NCBI GenBank assembly: GCA_001510575.1
Contig: LNGK01000008.1
Coordinates: 1,500,340-1,564,339 of the forward strand
Direction: 5' to 3'
Length of the DNA: 64,000 nt
Origin: Knoxdaviesia capensis
Taxonomy: Eukaryota > Ascomycota > Sordariomycetes > Microascales > Gondwanamycetaceae
Shown here: piece by piece, positions 1-11,593 of the stretch
Numbering within the stretch: the stretch's first letter is position 1
How the letters are laid out: the number at the start of each line of letters is the position of its first letter
Position numbers and translations under genes: made by a program
The notes under the pieces: model-generated
Database searches by the model: none
What the model saw: only the letters and a program-made list of their open reading frames with translations
Told to the model about the DNA's origin: nothing

Positions 1-1
1 G

Positions 2-901
2 ATGCCCGACGGCACGTCGCGCTTCAAATGCAAGGGCAAGGACCTGCTGCACTTCATGGGCACGTCGACCTTCTCGCAGTACACCGTGGTGGCCGACATC
101 TCGGTGGTGGCCGTGCAGCAGGACGCGCCGATGGACCGCACGTGCCTGCTGGGCTGCGGCATCACCACCGGCTACGGCGCGGCGCGCGTGACCGCCGCCG
201 TCGAGGCCGGCTCCAACATTGCCGTGTTCGGTGCTGGCTGCGTCGGTCTGTCGGTCGTGCAGGGCGCCGTTGCCAACAAGGCCGGCCGGATTATCGTCGT
301 CGACGTCAACCCCAGCAAGGAGGCGTGGGCCACCAAGTTCGGCGCCACCGACTTCGTCAACCCCACCAAGCTCGAGGGCCAAACGATCGTCGAGAAGCTG
401 ATTGAGATGACCGATGGCGGCTGCGACTACACCTTCGACTGCACCGGTAATGTCGGTGTCATGCGGGCGGCGCTCGAGGCCTGCCACAAGGGCTGGGGTG
501 AGAGCATCATCATCGGTGTTGCTGCTGCCGGCCAGGAGATTTCCACCCGCCGTAAGTTGCTTTTTCTCTTCTTCACTTTTCTTCACTTTTCTTTGCCGCT
601 CTTCCTCTTTATCTGCTTCGTTCTTTGGCAACCAAAGGAAAAAAAAACAGAATTTCTAACTCTTTCCCCTTCTCCCTGCTCTCCAGCCTTCCAGCTCGTC
701 ACCGGTCGCGTGTGGCGTGGCTGCGCCTTCGGCGGCATCAAGGGCCGCACCCAGCTGCCCGGCCTTGTCCAGGACTACCTCAACGGCGACCTCAAGGTCG
801 ACGAGTTCATCACCCACCGCAACACCCTCGACGAGATTAACGAGGCCTTCCACACCATGCACTCGGGCGACTGCATCCGTGCGGTTGTCAGCATGCAGTA
901 A
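2..901 (+). CDS. SFA1: S-(hydroxymethyl)glutathione dehydrogenase (class III alcohol dehydrogenase), 5'-truncated by window edge
   Basis: This cytosolic zinc enzyme oxidises S-hydroxymethylglutathione (formaldehyde plus glutathione) with NAD and, in this family, also reduces S-nitrosoglutathione. Two exons, 2-551 and 687-901, give 254 residues of a protein usually about 380 long; the catalytic-zinc N-terminal part lies outside the window. The 135-base intron (552-686) runs from GTAAGT to CTCCAG. Splicing restores the family's STRPFQLVTGRVW segment; unspliced reading inserts a low-complexity Phe/Leu stretch. Visible marks are LLGCGITTGYGAA, the Rossmann segment FGAGCVGLSVVQGA followed by IIVVDVNPSKEAWATKFGA (the coenzyme-binding Asp), DYTFDCTGNVGVM, and the C-terminal HTMHSGDCIRAV. 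The Met at base 2 is internal. Identity is firm from motif order; the symbol follows the yeast orthologue. A possible poly(A) signal AATAAA lies at 1139-1144. Confidence 0.95.
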   Translation: MPDGTSRFKCKGKDLLHFMGTSTFSQYTVVADISVVAVQQDAPMDRTCLLGCGITTGYGAARVTAAVEAGSNIAVFGAGCVGLSVVQGAVANKAGRIIVVDVNPSKEAWATKFGATDFVNPTKLEGQTIVEKLIEMTDGGCDYTFDCTGNVGVMRAALEACHKGWGESIIIGVAAAGQEISTRRKLLFLFFTFLHFSLPLFLFICFVLWQPKEKKTEFLTLSPSPCSPAFQLVTGRVWRGCAFGGIKGRTQLPGLVQDYLNGDLKVDEFITHRNTLDEINEAFHTMHSGDCIRAVVSMQ

Positions 902-2507
902 ACGGAGCCGGGCGGTCCTTTGGTAGTGCTATAAGTGTCTCCCGGGTCTGAACACTTTTCTCAGTCGGGTCCAGCGGGGGCCCGGGGAGAAATGGAGGGG
1001 TTCTGTGCTGTGGTATGCATTGTCACGACTTGAAGTGCGTGTCAATACCACAGCCCTAAGGTTGCATGGTGAGATAGATATGTCCGAAATGACATACATG
1101 GGCGAAGGAAAGAGATGTTCAATCGACCTAGATATCCCAATAAAGCTCATGCTCAACATCTCTATGACCCCATTTTCCAATTATCGTGTTTCCCTTATCA
1201 TTTCTTCTTCCGACATGACATCACCAAGTAAAGAACGGTTCGTGTGGATCAACCGAGACATATATGTCCTTTTTCGCCCGGTGATCTCTAATAGAAACAA
1301 AGCCCTCTATAAAAATGAAAGTCACTACTCAATGCTTCAGTGATGTCGCACTTACGTTGGAACAGATACACCTGCGCGGAAAGTATGGAGAGCACCCATC
1401 CATCCCAGGTCCTCACGCCCAGGCTCAGGCTCGGGCAGAAAGACATGAGACGTGGCATGCGGGCGGCGGTGCCGGTTTCTGATAATTCGCCTTTGCGTGA
1501 GATTTTTGGGGAGGCGTTGTGTTTCTCGTGTCGTCTCTCCAGACATCGGGCGACGCTGTTCGCTTGGTATTCGGTACGTTGGGGTGTTCGGCGGTCACCG
1601 TGAGACGTTGACGGTGGGTGTGACTGGGCGTTTGTGTCTCGGGACCCGGGCTGTGTTTCTCTCGAGGACGGGTTTTGTGGTTATTTGTCACAAGACGGAC
1701 AGGAGGAGGGGATATAGTTCTTGACAGGTTAACATTCACAACAGAGGGGGTTTTTTATTTTTTGGCCGATAAATAACAGCACTGCTGGATATTCCGTGAG
1801 GGTGGGCTTTAATAGCCCTGACTCGACCACACGGGTTGGCCACAGGGGTTGGACTTTGGTCGGCACCTCGGATTTCCACAGGCGGCTCCGACTGGACAGA
1901 CAGGACGGGCCATCTGAAGGGGATTATGTCGTGCCTGTATTGCTCAGCCTCGTCGGAGGTCGGAATAATACAGCTGACATCGAGGGCTACTGGCCACATT
2001 ACAATCCAGACTCCGGTCGGAACGAAGCAGTCGCACATTTCCACAGACCCAGACATGCCAAATTCTCTGATACCTACGAGTCCAGCTATCAGGCATGCCA
2101 CGGTATCAACTGTTATAGAAGCCCCCAGAGTAGTATACGAGCCAGCGGGCGTGACCCTAAGATCACAGCAAGACTACGGGAGGAGGCTGAACAGATTACA
2201 GTGTAGGTATGATGCAAGAATGATGATCCAGGCAACAGGACTATGCCAACAGGTGATAAACGAAAGGTGATGCGATCAGATGGAGGATGCTGATGGGAGT
2301 TGGTGATTGCGAGGAATGCACTTGAAAAGGTCAGGCAGTACAGAAACGTAAAGCATGGAGAGGCATCAGAGTTTACAGAAAGCACCCGAGCAGAGAATTC
2401 AGATGGCAAACAAGATCAAACCCCCATCATCGGAAATATGTGGCAGCGGTAGGGATGTTCAATGTCTTTTGGAGCCGAAATGACGTAGTCTCATAAAAAC
2501 GGCCACA

Positions 2508-2577
2508 CAAGGCCCACCGTGATCTGATGGTCTGGAGAGATATCACGAGTAAATCTGGTGGGCCTTGTCCCCAGACC
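2508..2577. repeat. Inverted repeat with alternative pairings
   Basis: CAAGGCCCACC (2508-2518) is perfectly complementary to GGTGGGCCTTG (2557-2567), giving an 11-bp stem over a 38-base loop. A second pair, GGTCTGG (2529-2535) with CCAGACC (2571-2577), overlaps it and would compete. The pairing is read directly; any role is unknown. Confidence 0.5.
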
Positions 2578-5500
2578 ACACCCAAGAAGGGAACAAGTGA
2601 CAGAAATAAACACGTAAATCACCAAGATCAATGAAGGAACGGACACAGCGACAGTCTGGGGCTCGTCGGGTCCGTCATTTCCACGGATTTCAAAAGCAGA
2701 CCACGAAAAACCTCGGGTGCGGGCTGAGTGAGAGAATGCGCGAGAGGCGATGATGGCAGCCAGATGTCATGGAATTGATTTTTCCCCCCGTCAGCCCATC
2801 CATATCATCATCCCGCTCTGCGTCGTGTAATACTCCGGACCAAGGGCCGAGGGACAAGCCACACAGCACCTCATATCTGGATTTATCATGTCCTGCTTCA
2901 GAATGGATGGGCAACGTAACACTTGGGTTGCTCGCGAAGGCCTTTCCAGACAACCACGGTTCTCTTTAGAAACAGGATACTCACACAACTTGGTCAGAGT
3001 GCGATGTCCCGTTCCATGGATCACATCATTGCAGCGACCGTGGCGGCGGTGATCCCCGATTTCCGGCGGGAGGAAACCAGTGTTCGTTGCATTTCGCAAC
3101 TCCTTACCCCCCCAACTTTGGAATGCGGGCTTCTGGAACAATTTCCTTTCCTCTTGGTTCACCACCACCACTACTGTAGGTACTAGCGGTTCGGCCATTG
3201 TCGGTACGTGGCTATTTCTCAGGGTTTTGCCACCGCCAATTGGCCTCCCCGAAGCCGGCGACGGCGTGGAACGGCGTCATCAACTCGAAACACTACGGGC
3301 GGAGAGTTCAACAGAAGGGAGATTTGCTTTGATACATAGGTGAAAGGGGAAATCCAGCCTAAGTGGATATTTTACCCCTATACCTAGTGCTTGCTTCTCT
3401 TCCTTTGACGAGCCCTCTTTTAAGTGCTCGTAAAGATACGCACCCGACCTGGTCACACGAACTGTCCACAAGTCTCCAAACCGTGGGCCGGAAGAGCCAA
3501 GCCGATGCTGGAGGGGGTTGGGGGGGAAGGGAAATCGGCGGTGAGTTTTCTTTCTGCTAGCCAGGGAATAGCCACTGCACCGGATCTTTGCACGGAGGAT
3601 GTGTAAACACTGGCCCCCAGGAAACAAACAAAGCAAATTCGCCTCTTGTTTCCTTTTCCAGGGTAGCAGAAAGACAGCGTGCAGTGGATGACAATTTACA
3701 CAGATGGACGGACATATGTAAAGCTACTGCAAGCAAAACTGCATGTGTCCATAGACGGCAGCATGACCGTCTGCATGAGAACCGGGCGGGAGAAACAAGG
3801 GAACCACCGTGAGCTAGAGCGGCCAGGCACAGCCTGCTAATATCTCTCATTTAAGCACAGATGCCCTGAACCGAAGATTGGAGTTCTAACTCGTACAGCA
3901 AACAGATCGGGGGCCCAGAAAAAAGAAAAGAAGAGGACATAATACCCAAAAAGGGGTCGGAAACCACCCGGCCGATAGGAAAAGGGAAAAAAACAAAAAA
4001 AGAAGCAACGGCCGAACTTCAGCCTAAGGGAGACCGGAGGCAGTTAGTTTCATGGTTAGCCGTCCTGATCTTCGGGGGTTCCTTTTTTCCTCTCTTTGGT
4101 TGCCGCGTTCTTCCAGATATCGGCTCATGGGAGGATGTCCAATGCTGGTGCAGGGTGCAAACATAGATAATCAGGCCGGGATAGACTGGAACGCGAGGAA
4201 GGACACGCCCCGTGCAACACTATGTACAGTACAAGCCAGTTTGGCCTGAGTCAATGGCGTTAGGTCTGCTCTTCCAACGCCATGTTCTGTGGTGGTAGAT
4301 ATCGAGGAGTCGATATTGCTTAGGGTTGGGATGTTGGGTTACCAGCTGTACTGCATAGCGATGATAGCGAAAAAGATCTGGGATGAGGTCGGTAGGCTCG
4401 AGAGTAGATAGGGCTTGAGTAGCATCAGATATGATGCTTGATTGCACGAGAAAGCTCCAAGATCAAACGGCGGTGGTAAATGGTGGCCTCGGTTTGGGTC
4501 TGGCGTTTGGCCAAGTTGGGCCACAGTCTCACCACACCCCACTGCATCAGTTCTGTGGTTTCTCTCAATCGCTGGCTCCTCTCCAGCCACCCGTGGAACA
4601 ACACACCGCCAACCCAGCCGATTTGGGCGGCACATTGAAGGCTGTTGGTTGGAGAGAAGTCGAGCAGCAAGAGGGGCGGACACCAGAAAACGCACACACG
4701 ACCCTGTCAGCCATGTTTCCTCTGTTCACCTGCAGCCCTTGTTTGAGTCCACGCACCCCTCCTCTTCCCTTACGTTGTACGTCCCGAAGCCCCACGAGAC
4801 CCGGTTCACCGCCGAACTGGAGCAAATGGGCTGTACAGTATGTAGCCTCACCATGGACACATGCGGGTATATTCGTATGTGCTTCTTCGATCCCGATTCT
4901 GTCCGGAATGCCGTGAGAGGGCTGTGTCGGTCTCCCGTTCTTGGTTTTTTACTCAATCATTAGCATTAACGCATCGACCAGTACTAGGTACTTTCAGTCT
5001 AGACAATATGCTATTCACAAAATGAAGGGGTGGACAGAGAAGGAGATGTATGGCATGACATGCCTTTTTGTCAAGATTTGGGCCGCAGAGGCCGGGGACA
5101 GGGATGGGCGATATCTAATGTCCACTCTCTCTCTCTTCCGGCGATTTCAAGCCCGTGACTTGTTGGTTGGAACTGTAACATGCTCCTAGATGGACTTATT
5201 GAAAGATGGGCCAGCCGCTCCTCCTTTCATTCCTTGCTTGCCATCCCCCCCCCTTGGTAACTGTCTATCTCACTTTCGGGTTTCTTTGTCTCTCCTTCAT
5301 CCTCCTACCATATATCACCATTGTCTAGAGACAGGGAAACAGTAACCCCCTGGGCTGTGTAGGATTTTTGATGGGGAGACATCGGGATTCTGGTTTGCCT
5401 GCCCTTTCTTCTGCCAGATCCATCGGTTTCTATTTTTAATGTCTTGCTCTCCCTTTCCACACCCACACACATATATATACAGAACAGTTCAAAGGCTGAA

Positions 5501-6310
5501 GAATGATAGGGAGAGGTTCTATTATCGGATAACCACACTCATACTAGCCTGATAGCCCAAGGGCCGGATCTAGCCCAGCTGGTCTTTTTGATAGGGGTGT
5601 GTTGAGAATGTTAGAGAATGAGGATGGAATTCAGAAGAGCGATATCTGTGTGTCAGGACCTAAAAGCCAGTGCTCAATGGAGGGGAACTACTGTAGAGGG
5701 GAGGTCCTTATCAACCGATCACCAACCCGCCAAGATACGACCGACTTTGTCCAGTATGTAGCATGTACTGTACAGTACTGACCTGATATATAAGAACGAT
5801 ACGATGAGCTGTCCCTTGGAGATAGAGAGAGAGACACATGGGACTAGACAGACTAGTATGATATCCACTTCGCCTTTCACCACTGGAGTGTCTGGTCCCA
5901 CATAGGTTGGTACGGTACTGTACTGTACAGTACACTACATATATATTGCCATGAGAAGCGGCCCTCCACCAGCACCGGAGGATAAGCTATTCGCCCAACC
6001 TGATTCCCCTTCCCCCCCCCCCCCAAAGCCAAAAAGAGGAAGAGAATTTATTCCTGAGGGCCAGCTGGCCTGGCTGCGGAACTTAAAGACTTGGGAGAGG
6101 ACACACCCCACCCCCCCAAAGATACACCCTGGTCCCCAGTCAATCGCGAAGCGCGGGCTTTGTTCTTTTAAACATGCCCTCCAAGCAGGGGGGGCATGTA
6201 ACCGGTACAGCGGCCATTGGTGCTGCAGCAGGCAAAGCTTGGGGTCGCTGGTACATGCAGCCGACGGCTCGGCGCTGGAGCGGCAGGCTACCGCGGGGGT
6301 TGCGTATGTT

Positions 6311-6350
6311 TTTGGCTGGCTGGCTGGCTGGCTGGTGGGTGGGTGGTCAA
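6311..6350. repeat. GGCT/GGGT tetranucleotide repeat
   Basis: A run of GGCT units passing into GGGT units in non-coding DNA; an ordinary microsatellite. Confidence 0.7.
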
Positions 6351-7559
6351 GAGAGTGAGACGGAGAGAGAGACAACGCACACAGCAAACGCTGGCGGCCT
6401 GCAGGCGACCATCTGTGAAGTGCAACAGCCACTGTCACATATCACCGTCGTCCTTCGGCTGTCTGTCTGCTGTTCGTAGGATGGCTGCTGAATCTGGGTG
6501 TGTCCTATCATATCCTCCTGTCACATTAATCATGTTTCCCTGCCCCCACCACCCCAATATCGCACGTACGAGGTCGACAGCTGGCTAGAACATTTCGATA
6601 TCAGTCGTCGGTTAGTCATTGGGACTCGTGCTGAATGTACCGTATCTACAAAGTCAATAGAAACACCGAGGATTCGCCCCCCGATCACCAAGCAGAGTCG
6701 TCCAGATGTGGTGTAGTGGTTGTTGAGTCACAGTCCTCCTCCTCCTTGATGCGACATAACCGCGAACATGGCACACGAGGAGAGTATCCCCTCGAGTCTT
6801 CGGACAATTTCGCCCTCCACAGCCGAGACGAGCGTTGTACTGTACTTGTCTCTGGTCTATCAGAAACGCACCCACAGAGCCAGGGGGTGAGGGGAAGCGG
6901 TCGGCGTGATGGATCGTGGGCGTGTGCTGAATCCGCCTATAGAACCTGCATGCACATGCGCTGTTGCATTGCACCAAGCGAACCAGCATCAGACCTTCTT
7001 GGGGTTGACTCTCGTTGCTGCGATTCAGAACATGTGGGAATGTGACGGCAGCAAGAAAAAAAGAAAAAAGCCCTCAACAAGTGAGCGAGTCAGGCTCACC
7101 AGATGTCGAACTGGGTTGAGCCCGTTCTACGAGGAAATATTCGATGGATGAGTCAACACCTGGATTACGTACTCGAGAGAAGTCAGAAGAAGAAAAGGAA
7201 CATTCCAGGTGGTGGTATTCCTTCCCATGTAGTGTATGTGGATTTTAAGCGTCAGCGCCCAGTCAGTTCCGATGAGCGGAGGAGAGAGACAAGAAAAAGG
7301 TGGCGCGGACTGGCCGCCGTTATCGAAGAAATGTTGGCTCCCGAAAAGCGCCTAGCAGTGCAACTTCCCTCTGCAGCAGGAGGACTGGCTGCACTAAAAG
7401 AGCAATCTCAACCAACTTCTTTCCCGTTGTAGTAGGGGGGCGTGCCGCTAAAACCGCCCGGGAGCAGGGCACCCACTGTAAAGTTAGGTTTAGCAGGAGC
7501 CGAGAAACAATGTACAGTACTGTACCTTCCGTTTTGCTGCGTTGGTCATCACCTTGCTT

Positions 7560-7986
7560 TTTCCGTCATCCTTGATGTTCTGGGTTGGGCCCTTCCCTAT
7601 TAGGTTGGTTGGTCGCCTCTCGCTCCGCCAGCCGCCTATATGTAGGCTCGTTCCCTCTTCTTCTCCAGTGTGGTTCTTCTTTCTCTTTTCTTCTCTTTCT
7701 TCCTCCATTTTATTGTTCGTTCATCCCATTCTTCTTCCTCCCTCCAACCTCAGCCTTTTCGTACTCGAACTGTGTTCCTTCTTTTTTTGAAGGTCTCTCT
7801 CTCTCCCCTATCCTCACCTTCCATCTTTATCGCCCGCGTTTCTCGGCTTACGGCCTCCGATCGCCGACTTTCTCTCACTCTCGATTTCCTCGACCAGTGA
7901 AGCCTCCATACAAACACCACTCCTTCGGCCGAAATCCGCCGAATCCATAACTTTTCTCTCTCCACATCCACCCCCAACCCAACACC
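7560..7986 (+). promoter_or_regulatory. Pyrimidine-rich promoter and leader of the AN1 gene
   Basis: The plus strand is dominated by C and T runs up to about 7850, then by a C/A-rich leader ending CAACACC directly before ATG at 7987. CT-rich core promoters of this kind are usual in filamentous ascomycetes. There is no distinct TATA box, and the transcription start cannot be fixed from sequence. Confidence 0.45.
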
Positions 7987-8390
7987 ATGGCTCCCAAGAA
8001 GAACCGTTGCACCCACAAGGAGTGCCGTGAGCAGGCCCAGCGCATCGTGGGAGACTGCGGCTTCTGCAACGGCCACTTCTGCGGCAAGCACCGCTTGCTG
8101 GAAGACCACAAGTGCACTGGTCTTGAAGACGTAAGTAGTAGCTGTGCTGCTTTCCCTCAGCCTTCCCAGGCTGGCCTCCCCGCCCCCTCCCTCCCGGCGC
8201 CGGTCGACGACTTCGACCCGGAGAACGTCGAGTGGTGGCTCGTGGGCCTGGGAGACGGCCTGTCTAGCGATGAAGATCCCGTTACTGACTGGTTGACTTC
8301 TGCCCTGAGAAACAGTGCAAGAACCAGTCGTACGAACGCAACGCGAACCGCCTCATTGCCGAGCGCACCCAGGTCGTCCGCAGTGTGTGA
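7987..8390 (+). CDS. AN1-type zinc finger protein, 72 aa
   Basis: Two exons, 7987-8130 and 8316-8390, encode 72 residues. Almost all of exon 1 is one AN1 finger with Cys8, Cys13, Cys24, Cys27, Cys32, His35, His41 and Cys43, spaced as the family requires to bind two zinc ions. After the finger comes a short charged helix, CKNQSYERNANRLIAERTQV, reached only by splicing the 185-base intron 8131-8315 (GTAAGT...ACAG). AN1 proteins are linked to ubiquitin and proteasome stress responses; a specific role for this minimal form is not established here. The ATG context ACACCATGG is strong. Oddly, the intron has no in-frame stop, so unspliced RNA reads on to 8799 (about 270 residues). The finger is certain; the spliced end rests on splice sites and on my recollection of similar short fungal proteins. 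Confidence 0.85.
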
Positions 8391-11300
8391 TCCCGCTCCG
8401 GTCGGTGTCGCCAGTCTCTCCAGCCAGTCCCTTCGCAAGGGTGGCTTAGGCGGCACCAGCAATCGTGGCTCCCTCCGCCACCGCAACCCGCGATCGCGGA
8501 ACCAGGCCCGACGACGGTCTCGTGGCCAGCTCTCCAGCCTGCCCCAGACCAAAAACTCGGCCAGCCACATAGGTCATGAGCATACGGATAACTACTCTTC
8601 CCTCCACACATCGCCATCCTTCAGACACGACCGAAACCACAACGGTACTACAACCCAGCCACACTTGTACTCTTCTTCTTCTCCTTCCGATCTCGCCTTT
8701 CCTACACACCTGGGCAACTATCGGCTCTACGCAAAGCGGCACGATGGCCGGCGTAAGCTGCTCAAGCCGAGGAGAAATCTGGCAGCTATCAAGTGCTGAT
8801 GGCTGCTTCACTCTTCCCGGTTTCTCTTGACTCTTCTCTTAGTTCACAATTCTCTCTTCTCCCCGTTCACAATTCTCTCTCGGCTTTGTCCTTCTGTGCC
8901 CAATTATTGTGTTTTGCATTTTGTCCTCATGTTGCTACTTCTTCATATTCCAATGCCATTGCCATGTTTTCCAACTGTTTAGTTTGCTGTGAGCGCTCTG
9001 TTTGTGAGGCCGGGTGTTTTTGGATTTCCCGCCGTCGATGTCTTTTTTGTTTTCATCTATCTACATACCATACCAACGTTTATAATTCTAGCTTGAGAGT
9101 CCTTTTTTTTCTTCTTTTTTTACGAATCTCCTTTTTATGATCTTTTTCCCCTTTGGCATACCCCGTGTGAGAGCGATTGAATCAGCGAATAGATAATCTC
9201 TTGGAATTTCTCTCGTAGTTTTTTTTTCGCATATGAATCCTTCCCTTTGGTCCTTGACTCTGTCTGTTTCTCGGTTGGAAGCGTTCTTGTTTGTTTCCTG
9301 AATTTGTCTCTTCCAGATTCCGCCCCGGACGACTGTCTTCTGGTTGTGTCTAATCTGACTCGGATCCAAATCTCTCTTGAATCAGGTTCTGTGCTGAATC
9401 AGGCTGCAGTGGGCCAAATGCTGGGAAGGCGGCATGTTCACTTGGCCTCATTTTTAAATCCCCCCTTCATGACTGAAATGACAAATCTGAAATTTAATCT
9501 TACAATCTTCAGCATACCTTACTCGTAGCTCGTAACTCACCCCTCTTTGCTAGTCAGTGAAATGTCCACATCGAAACAATCAATACACAGGTGAATGCTC
9601 CCACCAACAACCCATCTGTTGTTGCGTCGTCGTAAAAAAAGATGTATATATAAATATATATAAAAGGCCCGGCCTTAACCCCCAAGCCTGACTCACAGCG
9701 GCCCAAGCAGCCCAAGTTTTAAGGTCCTCTCTGTTGAGAACACGTTATCTCCCAACCAATAAAGCAGGTTTCCGCGTGTACAGCCTCCCTCACTGTCACC
9801 TTACTTCCACTCTTCACGCAACAGAAACAAGAACCAAAAAAATTCTACTTCGTGGATGGGTGGGAGGGAGGCGGGCGGCGAAGTCTTCTGGCGTAGGGGT
9901 TTTTTTTGTTTGCTTTTCCTGTTTTGGCCAACTTGATTAAAAATCTCCCAAGAGAAATCTGGGTGCTGCCGGAATCGACCGAGCGGCGCCCGCGATCAGG
10001 CTACCGAATTAGAGTCCGACCAGGTCCTCCTTTTTTCCCTTTAGAGGGGTTTATGGTTTCGGTGGTGCGAAGTAGGCACCGAGGCGTGTGCGACGAACAG
10101 ACCCGAAAAAATCCCCGGAAGATGTTCATTCGTGTTTCTTTTTCTTTCTGTAATATAAAAAAGAATTGTACACAAACGATCTTCGTAATACGGACAGGGC
10201 TTGCCGGACTCGTTTTACGTAACCCGTTGGTAATGTCCGGCGGGCGGCTTTCGCTTCGTCTTCGGGCGGCGAAATCCCCGACCGCCTCAGCGCCTGACTG
10301 CGGCGTCCCCAGATAATCCTGCGAGGACAGGGAGGTGGCGGACAGCCGGGGCCAGGTGGCAGATGCTCAAGCGGCTGGATCTTGCCAGCTGCCGGGGAAA
10401 CGGCTCAGGCGAACACGGTGATAACTGTTGGCAAGCCGGATCAGTCCATATTTGAGGCTCAAAGTCGGTGTGTTTGAAGCCTATGGAGGTTGTGCTGGGA
10501 AGCCGACCAGAATCTGCGGCGCTGGCCAACTTTGACTCTGCAGGGTTCTCTCGTCACACACACACACACTCTCTCTCTCCCTCTCTCTCTCTCACTCTCT
10601 GCAGCAACGAGGGGGTCGTTCAGAAATGCAACCTGCATACATATATGGGCCGTTTAATGGCGTCAACTGCGGCGGTATCTTTCGCCCCGTTGCTAAAAGG
10701 CTTGCGCCCAGTTCTCTAGCGCCGCTCTTGTCTCATGTGTCTGTATCTTCCGGGTCGGAGGATGGAGCCCTTCGTCTCGTTCAAATTCAAGTAACTGTAT
10801 CCATCCCCCTCTCACTTTCTCTCTCACGCTCTCCGATATCCGGTGCCGGTCCATATCTTCCCCCCGCTTTCTCCCTCGGTCAAACGCATTGTTCTCTTCA
10901 AGCTGACCGTCCTTTTTATTCCTCTTCCAGTTGCTATGCGGTGAGAGCTCTGAGGTGAGAGTGGTCGGTTCTGTATCTGTGGAGCCAGGAGATGTGAGGC
11001 TTTGCCTGCTAAGCTGGAAAAAGGCAAGGCGACAACGAACCGGTTCACGCATTTCAAAGAGGGTTGATTTGTATATCTCGCCTACGACAGATATCCCGGC
11101 CCAGTTATAAGAAGTGCAAAGTCCCGTGTCCACACACTAAATGTAGATGCAGTGCATCTTGGCCAGCCAACACCAAGCTCAGTCGTTATCTGCGCCCCTG
11201 TTTTTTTTTTTCCTTGAATATCCACCCAAAGGTACATCGCGCTGGAGAAGCGATGTGGGAAAGTCAATGCCACCTATACGTTGCAAGCTTAAGCTCTGCT

Positions 11301-11593
11301 TATCTGGTATATCCATTTCCCGATCCTGCAGGTCTTTCAGAAATGGGTGGAGAAGCATATTTGCCCGTTAAATATACACTCCAGAATGCCACTTTTTTCG
11401 AATCCCGACCCACATGGAAATCTATCTTATCTATCTGCGAATGCACGCGGCATTGACAACTGACCGGGCTGAACAGAAAATCAAGATATGTGCTCAGGCA
11501 CGGTAGAGTGCTTCCTATAGATGGTGATAGTACATATAAAAGAGCAGGGTGCCATACTGCTAGACATGGCAGCGTAGTAAACACACATAGAAA
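8391..11593. other. Intergenic: AN1 3' region and downstream spacer
   Basis: The first kilobase (about 8800-9300) is T-rich and probably contains the 3' UTR of the AN1 gene. An AT run of TATATAAATATATATAAAA lies near 9645-9664. A CA/CT microsatellite sits at 10555-10600. No open frame here looks like a gene. Confidence 0.5.
10555..10600. repeat. CA-CT dinucleotide microsatellite
   Basis: About eight CA units are followed by an imperfect run of CT units, in non-coding DNA between the AN1 gene and NTH1. Confidence 0.85.

Larger units (their letters stand above)
902..7986. other. Gene-free spacer between SFA1 and the AN1 gene
   Basis: About 7 kb with only short unrelated open frames, none with recognisable domains or coding-like third-position GC. 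It holds the 3' flank of SFA1, an inverted repeat near 2508-2577, GTACAGTAC-type palindromes at 4224, 5765, 5915, 6837 and 7512, a GGCT repeat near 6311, and from about 7560 a strongly pyrimidine-rich tract that is probably the promoter and leader of the AN1 gene. I see no tRNA or rRNA gene. Confidence 0.6.
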
